Source: Sclerodactyla briareus (Eukaryota > Echinodermata > Holothuroidea > Dendrochirotida > Sclerodactylidae). From it: a DNA stretch of 64,000 nucleotides. Below, piece after piece: positions 26,319-39,655 of this stretch. Within the stretch, counting starts at the first letter, position 1, and each line of letters opens with the position of its first letter. The DNA lies in NCBI GenBank assembly GCA_026419785.1, contig JAODTK010005831.1, forward strand, positions 62,001-126,000. The letters run 5' to 3'. Both the position numbers and the translations under genes were made by a program. The notes under the pieces were generated by a model. It was given only the letters and a program-made list of their open reading frames with translations. It searched no databases and was not told the origin of the DNA.

Positions 26319-28104
26319 CTGAAGAGAGAGAACAATGGTGAACAATAAGAAACAATTGTGACCTTACCAGTATAAGTTCCACAGTCGGCCTTCAACTTAA
26401 ACGAAGGGTGGTAATTTTACGGTACGCCGGTACACTAGAATACTGAAAAAAATTATGGATGACCAAAACAAATTTTCCAATGAGCCTGGTACTACACATC
26501 CTTCCAACGTGCGTACCAAAAAATACAAACTTGAAAAATCTGTTAAAGATTGTTAGAAAGCAAATCATTTTCCACCAATTCCACAGAACAAAACTACAAA
26601 ACAACCAAGAATATGCTTCGAATCAATCGGGGGGGAGGGGGGGGGTAAATACAATTTACGAAGGTTGCCCCATGCGCCTAAAACACTATACAGCATTCAT
26701 GTATGTACGGTTGCGCTGGCGGAGCATTGGGTCAGCTACTGGCCCAGGCGAGTCTCCCGTCGCCTGCTGTGCAGAGCTGGCTCGCTGAATGTGCATACTG
26801 TATCACACAACCGCATGCAATGGTATTTTACTGAGCCGATATACTGAATACACCAGTGTTCACTGTCATTCGAAAAATTGTTGAACAATCGATCATTGCA
26901 ACGACGTACGATATGCTTGGGCTTGCAAATGAATGTTATACAGCAGCAGGGCAGCGAAAACACTGCCACTACATGCCAACATCTAGTCCTAACATTGTAT
27001 TCCGCACAACTGGGCTAAGTAGTATAAACATGTGTTCTGGTAGGCAAATCACTGTAAAATGACGTTGAAAACAACATCTGATTTCTTCCAAAAAATATCA
27101 AATGATGGACCAGACATGTACATGGGTAAAAGTCAATGCACTTCACTAAAGTTTGAAGCCAATTTTTCGCGATGTGTCCTCGGCGGTGATAAAATTTTTA
27201 GCGAAACGTTTAGGTTCCCCTGTGGTAAAGTGATCGCAAATTCATCAGCTCAGAGCTAGGTTTAGCCTGCATGTGGACAGAAAATGAGGCCCCCTGTTTC
27301 GATATTTTTTCTACAAAAGATAGTGCCCCCATCCCCAAGACCATAATTTAATGGGTCACAGAAAATCCCGATACAACGGCTTCACGTGGGATGGACTACC
27401 TTTTCGGTGATGCAAGATGTGAAAGTCCCTAGTTTCATTTCACTGTCCCAGCTTATACTTTATATAGGGGCCTACTGTCAAAGTGCCTGAGTTAGCCACT
27501 GCTTAAAAACTTCCAAGTAATAAAGGGGATGATTGTTGATAGCCAACCATGCATCAGTAATAATGTGTTAATAAACATAAAACATCACATACAGTGTAGC
27601 CTCAAATTAATTTGTCGATTTTACGTGGGCTCACTATATACTGCATATACTGCATACACTGCTTTAACATAACTGTTGTGTCGTTGTATGTACGTGGTTT
27701 GCAGCAGGTTGAAACTTTATTTTTTTAGTGGGACTGATAAGGAATCTGGGTGAGTGTGGTTCAAGCAGATCTCTCAATTCTTGACCACTCAATTATTTTC
27801 CTCAAACACTCATTTATCGATATTTGATGTGTGATGACGTTGGATTATTACAAGTTTCTGACCCTCCAATTGGACTGTTCCTACACCTGCACTCCTGCAT
27901 TGAATCCTTTTCCACATTGCACAATAATAATTAAGAACATATCTCGTTTTGTGGATTTTGGAGGGCTTACCAATTCATGAATTATGCTTACCAAATAATA
28001 AATTATGACTAATGTTGGTAAGCACATTTGACCAAGAATTGAGAAAGTGCTTTAATACCAAGTTTTTTCTGCCAATTCCACCCTGCTTATTGAGAGTGCA
28101 AGAG

Positions 28105-28166
28105 GTGTGGAACTCCCTCAGAGTATCAAAAAGTGAAGTCCTTGGACCAAAAGGGGAGCTCAAGAG
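28105..28166 (-). pseudogene. Degenerate partial copy of the C2A exon
   Basis: About 60 bp resemble the start of the C2A exon at 26,318, on the same strand and 1.8 kb upstream in the gene. Read on the minus strand it encodes PFWSKDFTF and then, after a one-base shift in a T run that creates a stop, DTLREFHT. The true exon has PLWSEDFTFDVPREFHT at the same place. Similarity stops after this point, and the copy has CTTGAG in place of the CAG acceptor. The relic could be an exon duplication that was lost, or the remains of a mutually exclusive alternative exon. The broken frame and short match favour a relic. Confidence 0.6.
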
Positions 28167-29899
28167 TATCTAACATCTAACACCCCATGAAGACCTCCAT
28201 TTCGGTCAAAAACCAAGATAGCCTCATACACAAAGCTTTGGTGTAATCTAGGAAGTAAATAATAAATTATGAAAATTTGACCCACCGAGGCCTTGAAATG
28301 ACATTGAACTTGTCAGAACATGATGTAGCCCCATCCACCAAGTTTTGTTCAAATCTGACAAAGTTTGGAAAATCACATTTAATTTATGCAAATTTGACCT
28401 CCATGACCTTGAAATGACCTCCAACTCATCCTAGACTTAACTTGGGCGGACATGCGTCCAAGTTTCAGATCAATCATATAAAGCGTTCACACCCAAAGCC
28501 ATAATGTCCCCGATAATTATACATGACCAGGGGCAACTAATGGGGGAAATAGCTCCTGGGTTGTTCAGCTAACCAAGCTGCACGCTTGGTGTAGATGGGG
28601 AATGCAAAGCTGTGTCAAATCAGGAAAACTAGCGAGCGTTGAGAACAACTCTATATGTGATCTTTTTCTCATCTGGCAGCCATGGTAACTCTTGCAAGGA
28701 GGCCGTGAGAGGGTCGGTCCCATCCACATCAAACAATAAACGCTGTTTTCTCCTGGTTTAGTTGGAGCATATTTCCACCATCCCCCCTTTGATCTTTGTA
28801 ATACAAATGCTACCTAAGCAGCACCGACTAAGCATTCACCTTCAACTCTTGGGTCGGACTTGCATAAGCTTGATGGCATCAGCATAAAGCATGGAATGCT
28901 AGACAAAACTCACGAATGAATTTCCCCGATGGCGATTGTAAAGGGGAAACTCTGGGGACCATGATGGAGCCCGGAGGAAGAGAGTATGTTCAGTCGTGCT
29001 CCTATAAAATTTCACCTCTGATTTGAATACCCTGGTGAGACATCTTCGGATACGTGCTGAACACGAGCTACTGCACACCAAGCCCCAACGTTTTCAAGTC
29101 ATGGTAGAATAATGTTGTGATCCACAGTAACGAAGGCTGCTGACATGTCAAGTGTAGCATAAGACAGCCTTGTCATTATCCGTGATTGAAATATCGTTTT
29201 TCACTCTTAGAGGTGGGTGCAAAGTGCAATATGGGGTAAGTGAGTAAGTGAAATCGTTGTGTCTGTGAGTTCATAGGAAACTAGGGAGGGTGCCGAGTGA
29301 AAATCGAGATTGTATGAGTGCTAAGTAAACTGCCCACGTGGCCGGGCACCACCGCCCTGTGCGACCGGTGGCCATCCCTGCAGGTTTTCACTAGTGGAGG
29401 CATTACCAGCTTCCCTGAGGTCGATGCGCCATGATACGTAACCATACATATCAACAAATAACAATTGCCCTCTGCAATATGTGTGGTACTCTAGGCCTAC
29501 AATGAACTACATAGAAAACCTGACCAAAGCTGCGTGTCCATGCACGCGGGCGGGCGTGCGTCTACAATCGCCCATCATTATTATATTCCCCCTTCGGGGA
29601 TTTATTTTTTTGGCTTCGCCGTCTCCGCGCCGCCGCCGCGTCGCGTCGCCGCAGCGTTTCTTGTTAGCCGCAATATCTCCAACCTTTGGCCGTTTGAGCC
29701 GAAACTTGGCACACATGTCCGCCTTAGTGAAATCCCGTATGAGTTCGAAAGTGGGGCGTCGCCACATGAACGGGGTCTGCTTATTTTGCATCATTTCCAG
29801 TTGGAAGATTTCCCGTTAGCGCAATAACTCTTTCAACCCTTTTTTATCCATTGGATCGAAACTGGTACTTGTCTGCCCTATAAATTCGGATGAGTCGGA

Positions 29900-30335
29900 A
29901 GTGGGGCTCCTTGCATTGCTGGGTGCCGCTAATTTGCATATTTTTCGCGAATTTTCAAGTTATCGGATTTGAATGAAATTTGGGGTGGGTAGGAACTATA
30001 TTGATCCCGAAAAATGTGAATCATTTCAAGGTCATCAAAGGTCAAATTTGTGAACTTTATGCGATTTTCCAAACTTCAGATTTGAACGAACTTGGTGGGA
30101 ACGACTATAGTTGAATCCGAAAAATGTGGAGGTCATTTCAAGGTCATCGGAGGTCATAATTTATGCGATTTTCCAACTTTGTCCATATTTGAACGAAACT
30201 TGGTGGATGGGGCTACATTTATTCCTCACAAAGTTAGAAGGGTCCTTTCACCAGCCATCATGTGGCAAATCGCGGATAAGTTCATTGCTAGTGGCAACAC
30301 CCCATGGATTCAAACAAAACTTGGAGAATGAAGTT
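29900..30335 (+). repeat. Tandem ~115 bp units (CAAGGTCAT / GAACGAAACTTGG)
   Basis: Units contain TTTGAACGAAACTTGGTGG, CCGAAAAATGTG, TTTCAAGGTCATC and GCGATTTTCCAAACTT in order, about three times. Direct repeats of AGGTCA occur within units. Related arrays lie at 2,040-2,500 and 57,990-58,440. Confidence 0.78.
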
Positions 30336-31744
30336 TGTCTTGGTTTCTTCTGACCAATAGGGTGTGGGGGTGTCTTTATGGGGTGGTTAGGATAGCTGGT
30401 GTCGTTGCCCAATGAGGTGGTTGGCTCAAAAAGGTGGGGATATTAGTGGGGGCAAACGTGGGCGGTTTACCCTCCTACCATGTCTAGTTCAATGGAGCCA
30501 TTCCCTGCACGCGGGGCGGGCGGGGGGCGGGTTTTGGGCGGGGGTGGGGTGCGGGTTTTCTCAATTCAGTCATGTAGCGATTTGAAGCCCGCCCAGCCAT
30601 CTGCGTGGTATTATTTTGGTATCGATTTCCGGGTGGTGATTTTCCCTGCAATCTTTAACCGTCGGGGGTTGTAGGCGCCATGTGTGTGGCGGTGAAGAGT
30701 ACAAAATTTATGTTCAAATAATGTTCCAGACACATTCCTAACTGTTTCAACACAAGAGATGGTAGAGGTTTTAATCCAATGTCTCGTCCCTCTATTTTTA
30801 CGGTCCAGACACCTATTTGAACACATATTTACATAGTTGAAAAAAACCATTGATTATATGTCAATTATTTGCTAAATAAATCTCCAAAACCTTCAATTAT
30901 GAGTTTCATAGTGGGGGCCCGTACTCCCCGTTGACATTTGAGACAATGGTTTTCAGAAAATGAACACCGGTGTTTAGGTTTAAACATAGTATGCGTCGGT
31001 GTTTGATAGAGATAATATCAAAATAATATATGAGTAGTGGGCTACAAATCGGTTCTTATATAGCGGCATATACACACTAAAAGTGAGAAGAGTCTTCCAA
31101 AACGTCCGCCCGCCTGCCCGCCCGTCCGCGTGCATGGAAACACGGCCTAATGATGGCGCTCCGATGGTGACTCCAACAGCTGTTGAAACTCCTGCAGGTC
31201 ATAATCCGTAGTTCATGAGGGATTGGGGTTGAAGTTGCCATGCAATTAGTTAAAGGCAGTTACCCAATAATCCAGGAACCAACAATGGATCGAAGGAAGA
31301 TATCAGCGATGCGGGGACAAATGTGTGTCAATAACTCCTATGACCGAGAGAACTCCCTACCCACTATTAAAGCAGTGTTCTGTGGGACTGTCGCAGGTAT
31401 GCTGCTGAATCTGTAGGCAAATCTTTCTATGCCAAGATTTCCATCCATTCTGGAAGGTCAAATGCTGCTGAAAGTGAGGACAAATGAGTAAGGAAATATG
31501 GTCCAAAATACCAGATTCCTACTAGGTCTGGCTCCTGACTTGTTTCAGATATAACATCAGAATTGCTTGGCTCAATTCTGCTTAAAAACATACGAAGTTT
31601 ATGGTAAACCCCTCACCCCAGAATTAACGAGATGGGAAGATACTATATTAAAAACTATGCTTCAGTTCAGCTATATTTTTCCAGGTGGAAAGATAAATAG
31701 TGCAATAGTAGGCACACCACACCTACCTAGGCTCATTCCATTCA

Positions 31745-31960
31745 GGGCCTTAGCAAGAGGGGCGTTCTCACCGTCATTGAGGACGCCAGGACAATGATGG
31801 GGACGGCCGATTTCGTGTGAGACGGCCTGAGACGGCCACCCAAATTTTTTTTTTTTTTGGGGGCTGTTGGGGGGGGCAACCGAGTTCCTCAGTCAGCAGT
31901 GACGTGTGTGGGCATAATATGACATGCCAAGTGGCTTTCTGATCCACCAAAACTGGGTCC
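31745..31960 (-). repeat. Dispersed repeat shared with 12,490-12,720
   Basis: It begins GGGCCTTAGCAAGAGG and carries GGACAATGATGGGGACGGCC, a poly-T/poly-G stretch and ATGACATGCCAAGTGGCTT. Confidence 0.75.
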
Positions 31961-32402
31961 TTCGGTCTCGATCCGCGCACCGCACTGGGGGCCAGCGATT
32001 TGCAAAGCGCTATTTGTGCTATAGTGATTTGCATCGTTCACAAGGAGTGAACACCCCTCGTTTTTTTGAATTCCTGGCTAATGGCCTTGCCTCCTTTCGC
32101 ATATTTCCATCCAAGTTCAGCTTTTGAATGGTGGGTGAATGAAAACAAGTGTATAGGACATCTCAGATTTGTCTGCCCCTGGGCTTGACCTCTGTGTCTT
32201 TTTTTTTTTTTTAAATTTCTCATCAGATGTGGTCTGGTTGCTCACACAAGTACAGGGGTGGTTCAGGTGGTACCCCCTGCCTCATCTATTGGGGTTAGGA
32301 AGGAAGGCAACAAAAGTCACTCATGGAAGACCTGGAAGCCCAAAACATCCCAAAAAGAGAGAAATAACCCAGATGCCTAAAGAATGCACTCACAATTACT
32401 GA

Positions 32403-32700
32403 AAGGCGATCGCAACCAGTGTCTCGCCTGGTTGCGTGATCAGTGGTGTCTTCCCTCAGTCAGCGATGCGAAAATTATAAGTCATTCCATAGGTTGCTCC
32501 CAAATTTTGGTATCAGCATTTATCAGGAAACAGCTTACTAAACAGTGACCAATTCGATTTCATAAGGACGATTATTGACAATGTTGACAAGGTGGTACAA
32601 GTATGGTGGAACAATGTGACTAAAAATTACCTAAATATGCCAATTTAGACACAGTACTCAACCTTCATTGACCCATTTACTGCTCTCATTTTAAATATTC
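32403..32700 (+). repeat. Dispersed repeat shared with 1,325-1,625
   Basis: It has the same series of blocks as the 1.3-kb copy, beginning AGGCGATCGCAACCAGTGTC and ending TTGACCCATTTACTG. Confidence 0.78.
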
Positions 32701-33369
32701 AGGACTAAGTGCGACCACACCTTTCTTGGAATAAAAAAAAAACATTCAACATTTGCAATGAATGAAGCAATTATACACAAACCCAGTGACTCAAGTCAAT
32801 ATTGAAACTTTAGGGACTAAAGGTGGACCAAACCACAAAGTTTTATGAAAAGCCACCAAAACCTCAAAGTAAGCATAAAATTAGGACACGTGACCTCCAG
32901 TGACACTGAACCCATTGTTGGTTGAAAATTTCGGAAACGAGAGGTGAACCATAACCCCACAGGTTTCATGAAGAGCTTTGAACGAGAACTAGAAATGTCG
33001 GGAGGGTACAACCGCAGACGTGATATATCACCCAGCCATATCTCATTCAAGAATGGTGAACATGAAACGGCAATATTCGTGGAAAAGAAGGACATTTATA
33101 GACTGTTAGTGAAGCGACCAACGGAACAGGTAAATGGGTCATTCCATAAGGCACTTGTTAATTTTGAGGCACCCCTACAGCCCCCGGACAAGGTGCGTCC
33201 CATAAATAAGCACATTTATTCAAGGATTGACCTTTAACCACAAGGCACCATGACAGAGGTCCAATCAGGTCAGCGGTCACACACTGGCAGGTCAACAAGT
33301 ATATCACAATGGTTAACCAATCAAGCCTTCGCAGATATTCAATCTCGATTATGGCCAGGAAAACAGTGT

Positions 33370-34400
33370 TTGACCCCTAAGTGAACATGGATGACCTTTA
33401 ATGACATGTCAGTTTTTATGAAAATTGTAACTCTCCATGTTGATACATCCACTCCTAAAGAGAATTTTCGCATTATGATGAACATGCCCAGTGCTATGCC
33501 AAAAAGTACTAAGATCAGGTTTTGACCCATACATTGGACCTTTGATGACCTTCAATGACATGGCGGAGGGGTGTTTTTTTATAAAAAATTGTTACTCTCC
33601 ATGTGATGCATCCACTCCTAGAAGCAGCATCTGCATTCCAATGAACAGCCTAATAGTTATTGCGAATAAAAGCTATTAAATTAAACTTTGACCCTTGTAA
33701 CTTACCAAAGTAAGGTCCGATCGAAACGGGAGTTGGGTCTTCTCCATTAAAGCACACAAAGGTCTGTCAATATCCAAACCCAAATACCCAGTTTCTAATT
33801 TTTTTTTTGCCCGTCGTAATCCTTAAATAAGCAAAATTATTCAAGAATCAACCTTTAACCCACATCCATGACCACTGACAGAGGTCTCAAAATTGAGGTC
33901 AAGGTCACATACATGAAGGTCAACAATTATATCACAATGGTTGAACATTCAGCCTTCACACGGTATTCAATTCTCTGATTACGGTCAGAAAACAGTTTTT
34001 GACCCCTTCTTCGTGACCTTGAATGACCTTCAGTTACATGACAGTTTTTATGAAAATTGTGAATTCTCCATGTTGATACATCCACTCCTAGGAGGGACAT
34101 TTTGCATGTGATGAACAGCCCAGTGCTATGCCGAAGAAGTAACAAAATAAGTTTTGACTCCAATTGACCTTTAATGACTCGGGATGACATGACCATTTTT
34201 AGAAAAAATGTAACCCTAGATGGGGTACACCCTGCTGTGTCCGAAATTTAAACCACATCAGGAAAGGTCAGTGGGAGTTGTTACAGGAACACATACTATT
34301 TGGCAGTTATATGCCCATAAGTGACTTTAAATGACCTATGATGACATATCAGTTTTTATGAAAAATGTACTAGAGATTGAGAGCACGCAGTCCTACAGCC
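33370..34400 (+). repeat. Array of ~150-170 bp units with GACCTT and 'TTTTTATGAAAATTGT' cores
   Basis: Cores recur at 33,410, 33,575, 34,041, 34,190 and 34,350, each followed by CTCCATG.TGAT.CATCCACTCCTA-like sequence. A related unit lies at 35,380 and two more at 55,530 and 55,680. Units are diverged and separated by indels. Confidence 0.7.
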
Positions 34401-35289
34401 TAATGTATCACAGTATACTGCGATGCTATTGCCAAAAAGGAATCAAAACGAACCTTGACCCCTTGAACTTGAGAACCAATGTAGTTGCCCGACTGAAAGT
34501 GGGAGGTGTGTTCTCTATTCCGCAACCACAGCGCTCGTCAACATATATCAAAGTTGACAGCAGAAATTGGCAATTTTAATTTTCTTTGCCCTGTAAATCT
34601 AAAAATAGCACATCAATTGCCATTGACCTTTGACCTTCCATTATCGGGGTGAGTTTGACCTGCTGATCTAACAAATACCTTGTTGACAATTCACATACAT
34701 TCTAACTGCACTTTATTTCAAACTGAAAACTTTGACCTCCGATATCTTTCACGCACAAAGGTAACACCTGGCGGTCAAATTATGGTACGTTTCGATCAGA
34801 AGGACCTTTGAGATCCGAGAAAATGGCCTCCGAAATTTAGATTGATTCGGCCAAAAAAAACATAGTAAAGGTCGAATTGAGGTCCAAAGGTCACACAGAA
34901 TGGAGGGTCAACGAGTGAATATCCATGGGTATCCTCCCAACCTTGGCAGACATCGGTTCCCATGTTATGCCAGAAAAAAAGTTTGACCCCGAATTGGACC
35001 TTTGCACGACCGTATTTGAATGCTTGAAAATCTAATAGTTCTCTACCCATTATTCCCGCATCATCTATGTACCAAACTCCGTCACCATAGCACCTACGGG
35101 TCATCCGTAATCTTGGCTCACGATCCTAACACTAATTACAGGAAATAGGCTAATACTCATTTAATTTGTGACTTGCGCGCCCAAAATTTAATCAGACTGT
35201 GTACACCAACCCCGATACTACCCTGAAAAGTTCGTCGCAATTGCACTTGCCGTTTCAAAGATATCCTGCGCAGAGAAATGTGTGACACC

Positions 35290-35334
35290 CACACCACACA
35301 CACACACACACACACACATGCACACACCACATAC
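35290..35334 (+). repeat. CA microsatellite
   Basis: (CA)n of about 14 uninterrupted units with flanking ACACC and CATACAC variants. Confidence 0.9.
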
Positions 35335-36439
35335 ACACCATACTCCATATTGACCATTATCTCCTCCTGATTTCATTCCGGCGATACAAATTGTTACACT
35401 CATGTGATGCATTCACTCCTAGAAGCATATTGCATTCCAACGCACATGTCCCAATGTTATTGCGAAAAAAGTATTAAACTCATCACTTTGACGATCAGGA
35501 CAACTAATATGCAAATTAGTCCCACAAATTTACCTCAGTGATCTTGATGCTATTGAATAAATTTATCAGGACTTAGTAGGTCCTATGCCCATGTTTTTTT
35601 CGTCAAAATACTAAAGTTGAGAAAATAATTGCATTACTCATTCTAATTATGCCGAACCATATGAATTAAACCTAACCATGAACATATATGAAACTTCATT
35701 GATTTCAACGTCAATTGAATAAATTTACGGGACCGTTTTGAAGGTCCACTCACCAAGTTGTCGTGAGAATCCAACAAAGTTTATAAATTTTGCCAGATTG
35801 CAATTGGGCAAACTATTATGGCAATAGTCAGGGACGATGACCTCCATTGACCTCGGCCACATTAGGAAAATTCATCGGCACTGATCGTTGGCCTGTTCAC
35901 AGTTTTCTGTGAAAATCCAATGAGTTTTTGAATGATCACTACTTATCATAATTAGGCTACGGGCCCAAGAATGCAAACTTTGACCTCGGATGACCTTGAC
36001 ATTGTCGCCACGTTTTTCGGCTCCAACACTACCCCAACCACCACGTTTCGTTAAATCGCACGACCTGAAAATTTTGTCGAAAAACCTGCAAAATAGAGGG
36101 CAAACAATATACGATATAGCCCATTTTCGAACTTATCTGAGATTTTCTCTTACGGACATGTTTACCAATTTTTGGGTCAATCGTATAAAGTGTTAGGAAT
36201 AGAGTCTAATGCCGAAAGTTTCCGTCGCGGCGGCGCGGCGGTGGAGCCGGCGGCGGCGGAGACGGCGGCACACTGCCAAACCAAAAATCCCCGACCACTT
36301 ACAGTGTTGCGTGGATATAATTACCTAAAAAAGTCAATTACCCACGTAATAATACTTTTGTGGCTCAATTGTGTTCACCCACCCTCTACGACATCAAAAT
36401 TTCATCAATCGTTCTCACTTTCTCCGCGTAATCAGGGTT

Positions 36440-36535
36440 GGACTTTTTTTGAACCGGTCAAAACCGGTTTTGACCACAAAGCGGGTTAAACCAGTTTAAC
36501 ACGTGCAAAACTAGTTTAAACCGGTCCAAAAACCC
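36440..36535. repeat. AAACCGGTTT-type palindromic cluster
   Basis: TTGAACCGGTCAAAACCGGT then TTTGACC, GGGTTAAACCAGTTTAA and CTAGTTTAAACCGGTC form a cluster of short palindromes. GTTTAAACCGG recurs at 36,846. Confidence 0.7.
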
Positions 36536-38929
36536 TAATTTGCTATTTAGTTCTTGTTTCTTGTTCAAATACTCCCATGCGCCCTCAACAGCAATTCAAT
36601 GAGGATAGCTGGTGTGGAGCGAATCTATGATGCTGGCACCAGTTGGAAATTGCCCTCTTTGAAGTGCTTTCATTAGCCAATTGGGCTCGCCTGGGGGAGC
36701 CTTGTTCACCTGGAAATGGGTTCTCGGCAATATGAGTTTGTGCCCAGCGCACCAACATTGCAGTAATATTTGTGAACAACTGAGTGTTAGTTCTATTACA
36801 CTACGTTGGACAAAATGTTTTGAGAAGGAACTACAAGTTTGTCATGGTTTAAACCGGCCAACCCTGTGTTGAATCCTGCTAAGATATGCGGACACGCATT
36901 CATCACACACGTATACCAACACACCATATATACATACACACCCAGTCACCACACAACAAGTGATTCTCTCGTCCTCTCCCTGAGCTCTTGTTCAGTGAGA
37001 CAGACTGAGCCCAAACTTGTTCAGAAATTTGCATACAAGCATAGGTTTTCCAGAGTGAGGTAGGGCTCCCTTGCCAATCAGTTTGGGTCAGCCAGTCAGG
37101 GCTGTACACACAGTGTTAGGACCTATACTTCTTACTTGTTATCTATCCACGACCCCTTGTGAATAGTTAACTTGTTTGGAGGAACTATCTGACAGTTATT
37201 GTCATTTGGATAATAGTAGGGGGTGTCATATGTCTTCTCTTGTATTTAAAGGCCCCTTGCAAATCCTGCATTCTTTTCTTCATTTATATTACTTGTTTTG
37301 CATTCAACTCCACAAATTTCCTTTGCTCAATTACAAACTCAGATTTTTTACCTCTGTGCCTCCTCTTCAAAGGTCAATGATCATATAAATACCGTGTAAT
37401 CTTAATAAACACCCGGAGGCGTTACATTTTCAAAGTGGGGGGCAGTTATTTAAGGGATAAACTGCAACTGTGAGACTTTTAATGGTGAATAAACAGTCCA
37501 GACTCTGAATTTATGTGAATAATTGGACGATGCGCAGCCGAGTTCGTTATTAAGCTAATTCAGAGTCGAGATTGTTTATGAACCAGTAAAGTCGACCTGC
37601 TGTAGATTATTCCTATTCTACAAACCCGCAAATCAGAATTACCCAGGCGATTAGAGATATCTATATCTCTAGATCTATGATCTTTGTATCTCTAAACAGT
37701 AAATAAGCAGCTAGGGTAACTATTGCGTCGGTCCAATCGAAGTAAATTACATTGCGTACCATACCACAAAAGATTGGCCGTGCGTGCTGTGCGTACGGAG
37801 ACGCAATACAAACCACGCGTGCCAAAACGATGGGTTCTACTCGTGTAACATGGCGTTTTCCAATGCAACGAGCGACGCGTCGTTTCGGTCGTTTGTATTC
37901 CGTTGAGGCCTGGCAGTACGCCCTCTGAAAAGCGCGTATACTGAAAGCCGGATCTGCGCGGTTAAACATAAACTGCTTCCAAAGGCTCACGCAACTTACA
38001 TTCGCGTTCAAATAGTTCTGCGTTTACTTAAAATGCGTCAAATAGACAAGTATTTGATTGTTTTGTTTACTCTGAACAGCTGACTGTTATTGCAAAAATA
38101 ATATCCGCTCGTGATTGGGATTAGCCACTCAAATCCCTGTAATTGCAATAATGGATGAACTTGGGGTTGTAGAATTGGAGGGTAATTTTCAAGGCAAAAT
38201 AATAATTTTGCAGCATAGGCGTCCAAAATTTCCTATACACACTGTGTTAGGCTACTCCAAATACTATACTATTTGTGTACAGCCTGTTTAAGGACTACTT
38301 TTTCACGTTACTGGTGGAATATGCTTCCTAAATCTTCTCCCTAAATAAGCTTCCTAACCTTCATTGGAATGTCCCAAAAAGGGGGGGGGCTTCTATTACA
38401 CATTATACGGTATACCGTGCTTTTGGTACTCTCTATTCACTGTCAGTTTGAGGTAGGATAATGCTCAAGCATACAGTCTGTGTATCTAAGGCCAAGTGCC
38501 CTCCCTTGTGAATTCCTCCATAGGAAACCAGTATTGGAAATTCATTACTTTGTGGCAGGTTGGCTTCAGCCAACCCCCCCCCCCTCCCGGATCAAACTTC
38601 AGCTGATCCAAGTGTGCTGATAAGGCACAAACAGCTATTGCATATTTCCCCTTGTGATGCTACCGCAAGGGGACGGGAGAGCAGGATCCGTTGTAATCGA
38701 AGTCAGCAAGCATACTCTGAGACCCGGTAGCAATAAACTATAGACGGGATCGGACTAGAGCCCAATAGTGCTGAGCTCAAACTGCACAAGTGTAACAAAC
38801 TTGTCTGTTTTTTGCAGAGAGCAACATATGTCAATGGGAGATTGGCCAGATATTTAACAAATTTAACAGACTTGCCTGTCATTGATCATTAAATCCGAAC
38901 AGAGGGAGCCTGGAGGTACGACTATAGTG

Positions 38930-39440
38930 CGAAATTTCAACAAAATGGGCCTATGGGCCTCTTTATTCAAGAGGGTCAGGGACCCCAAAATTATCTATAC
39001 ACCTCAGGGTTGGTTCTGAGTATCATTATGATGACCATCATCAATGTGCACCAAAATTTGTAGGTTAGCATTTTGCAAGGATTACTAGGGCCCTTGGGCC
39101 ATAAATTCGCAAACACCCCTAATGGCACACTACCCAAAGACCATTATGATGTAAGGTACAGAAAATCAAGCGTGTTTTAGAGGAGATGCATTGTTGCATT
39201 GCATGCACCAGGTGTGTAATTTCATTAAAATGGGCCTAGGGCTCAGGCGGGGACCTTGGACCAAAATTCGGGAAAGCGCGTAGGGTACAGCTATTATGCC
39301 ATAATTATGATCTAACATCAGCACTGGGCACCATGAAATTTTTAGGGAGAGAATCATTTGAATGATTGCCCACACTGGGTCTAAAGTCCGAAATTCCTGA
39401 GAACCCGGAAATTACGGCATTAGATGTGTTATGGACTGAA
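38930..39440 (+). repeat. Copy of the GGGCCC unit family
   Basis: It shares CACCAAAATTTG, GGGCCCTTGGGCCATAA, ATTCGCAAACACCC, GGGGACCTTGGACCAAAATT and AACATCAGCACTG with the 56.7-57.7 kb array, in the same order. Confidence 0.75.
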
Positions 39441-39655
39441 CATCAGCACTGACCGTTGCATCGGCATTTGTATTCACACCCCCAATGCCCTCTACCACAA
39501 GCCAAGGAATAGGACGCACACACAAAATATACAGGACATCATTCGGACATGCAGCAGCTCTGTAATTCCCTTGTGTCGTGGCTTTTCAGGGTCAGGGCTG
39601 CACACATATGGGACATTGGTAATGTTAGGAGGACTTTTTCGATCCTGTGCCTTAC

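Larger units (their letters stand above)
29582..36320. mobile_element. Longer relative of the hairpin-tipped element (composite)
   Basis: The right end (36,120-36,320) matches the right end of the 54.3-56.6 kb element: TTTTGGGTCAATCG, GCGGCGGCG, GCCAAACC, CACTTACAGTGTTG. The interior from about 33,000 on is collinear with 54,930-56,560. At 29,582-29,830 a left-end-like sequence (ATTCCCC..TTCGGGGAT, GCCGCCGCG, GCCGAAACTTGGCACA) lies in inverted orientation. Whether both ends belong to one element or two nested ones is inference. Between them lie repeat units (29.9-30.3 kb) and unrelated insertions (31.7-32.7 kb). Confidence 0.5.
26319..39655 (-). other. Intron of the Ras GAP gene (about 13.3 kb)
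   Basis: This intron lies between the two C2A exons and is made largely of repeats. It contains the exon relic at 28.1 kb, the long hairpin-ended element (29.58?-36.32 kb), a CA microsatellite at 35,290-35,330, a CpG-rich patch at 37.72-38.0 kb and a 'GGGCCC' unit repeat at 38.93-39.44 kb. I see no further coding exon. Confidence 0.5.

Noticed and set aside
29507..29827. 95- to 112-codon frames on both strands
   Set aside because: They fall in the GC-rich end of a repeat element and its CCGCCG block.
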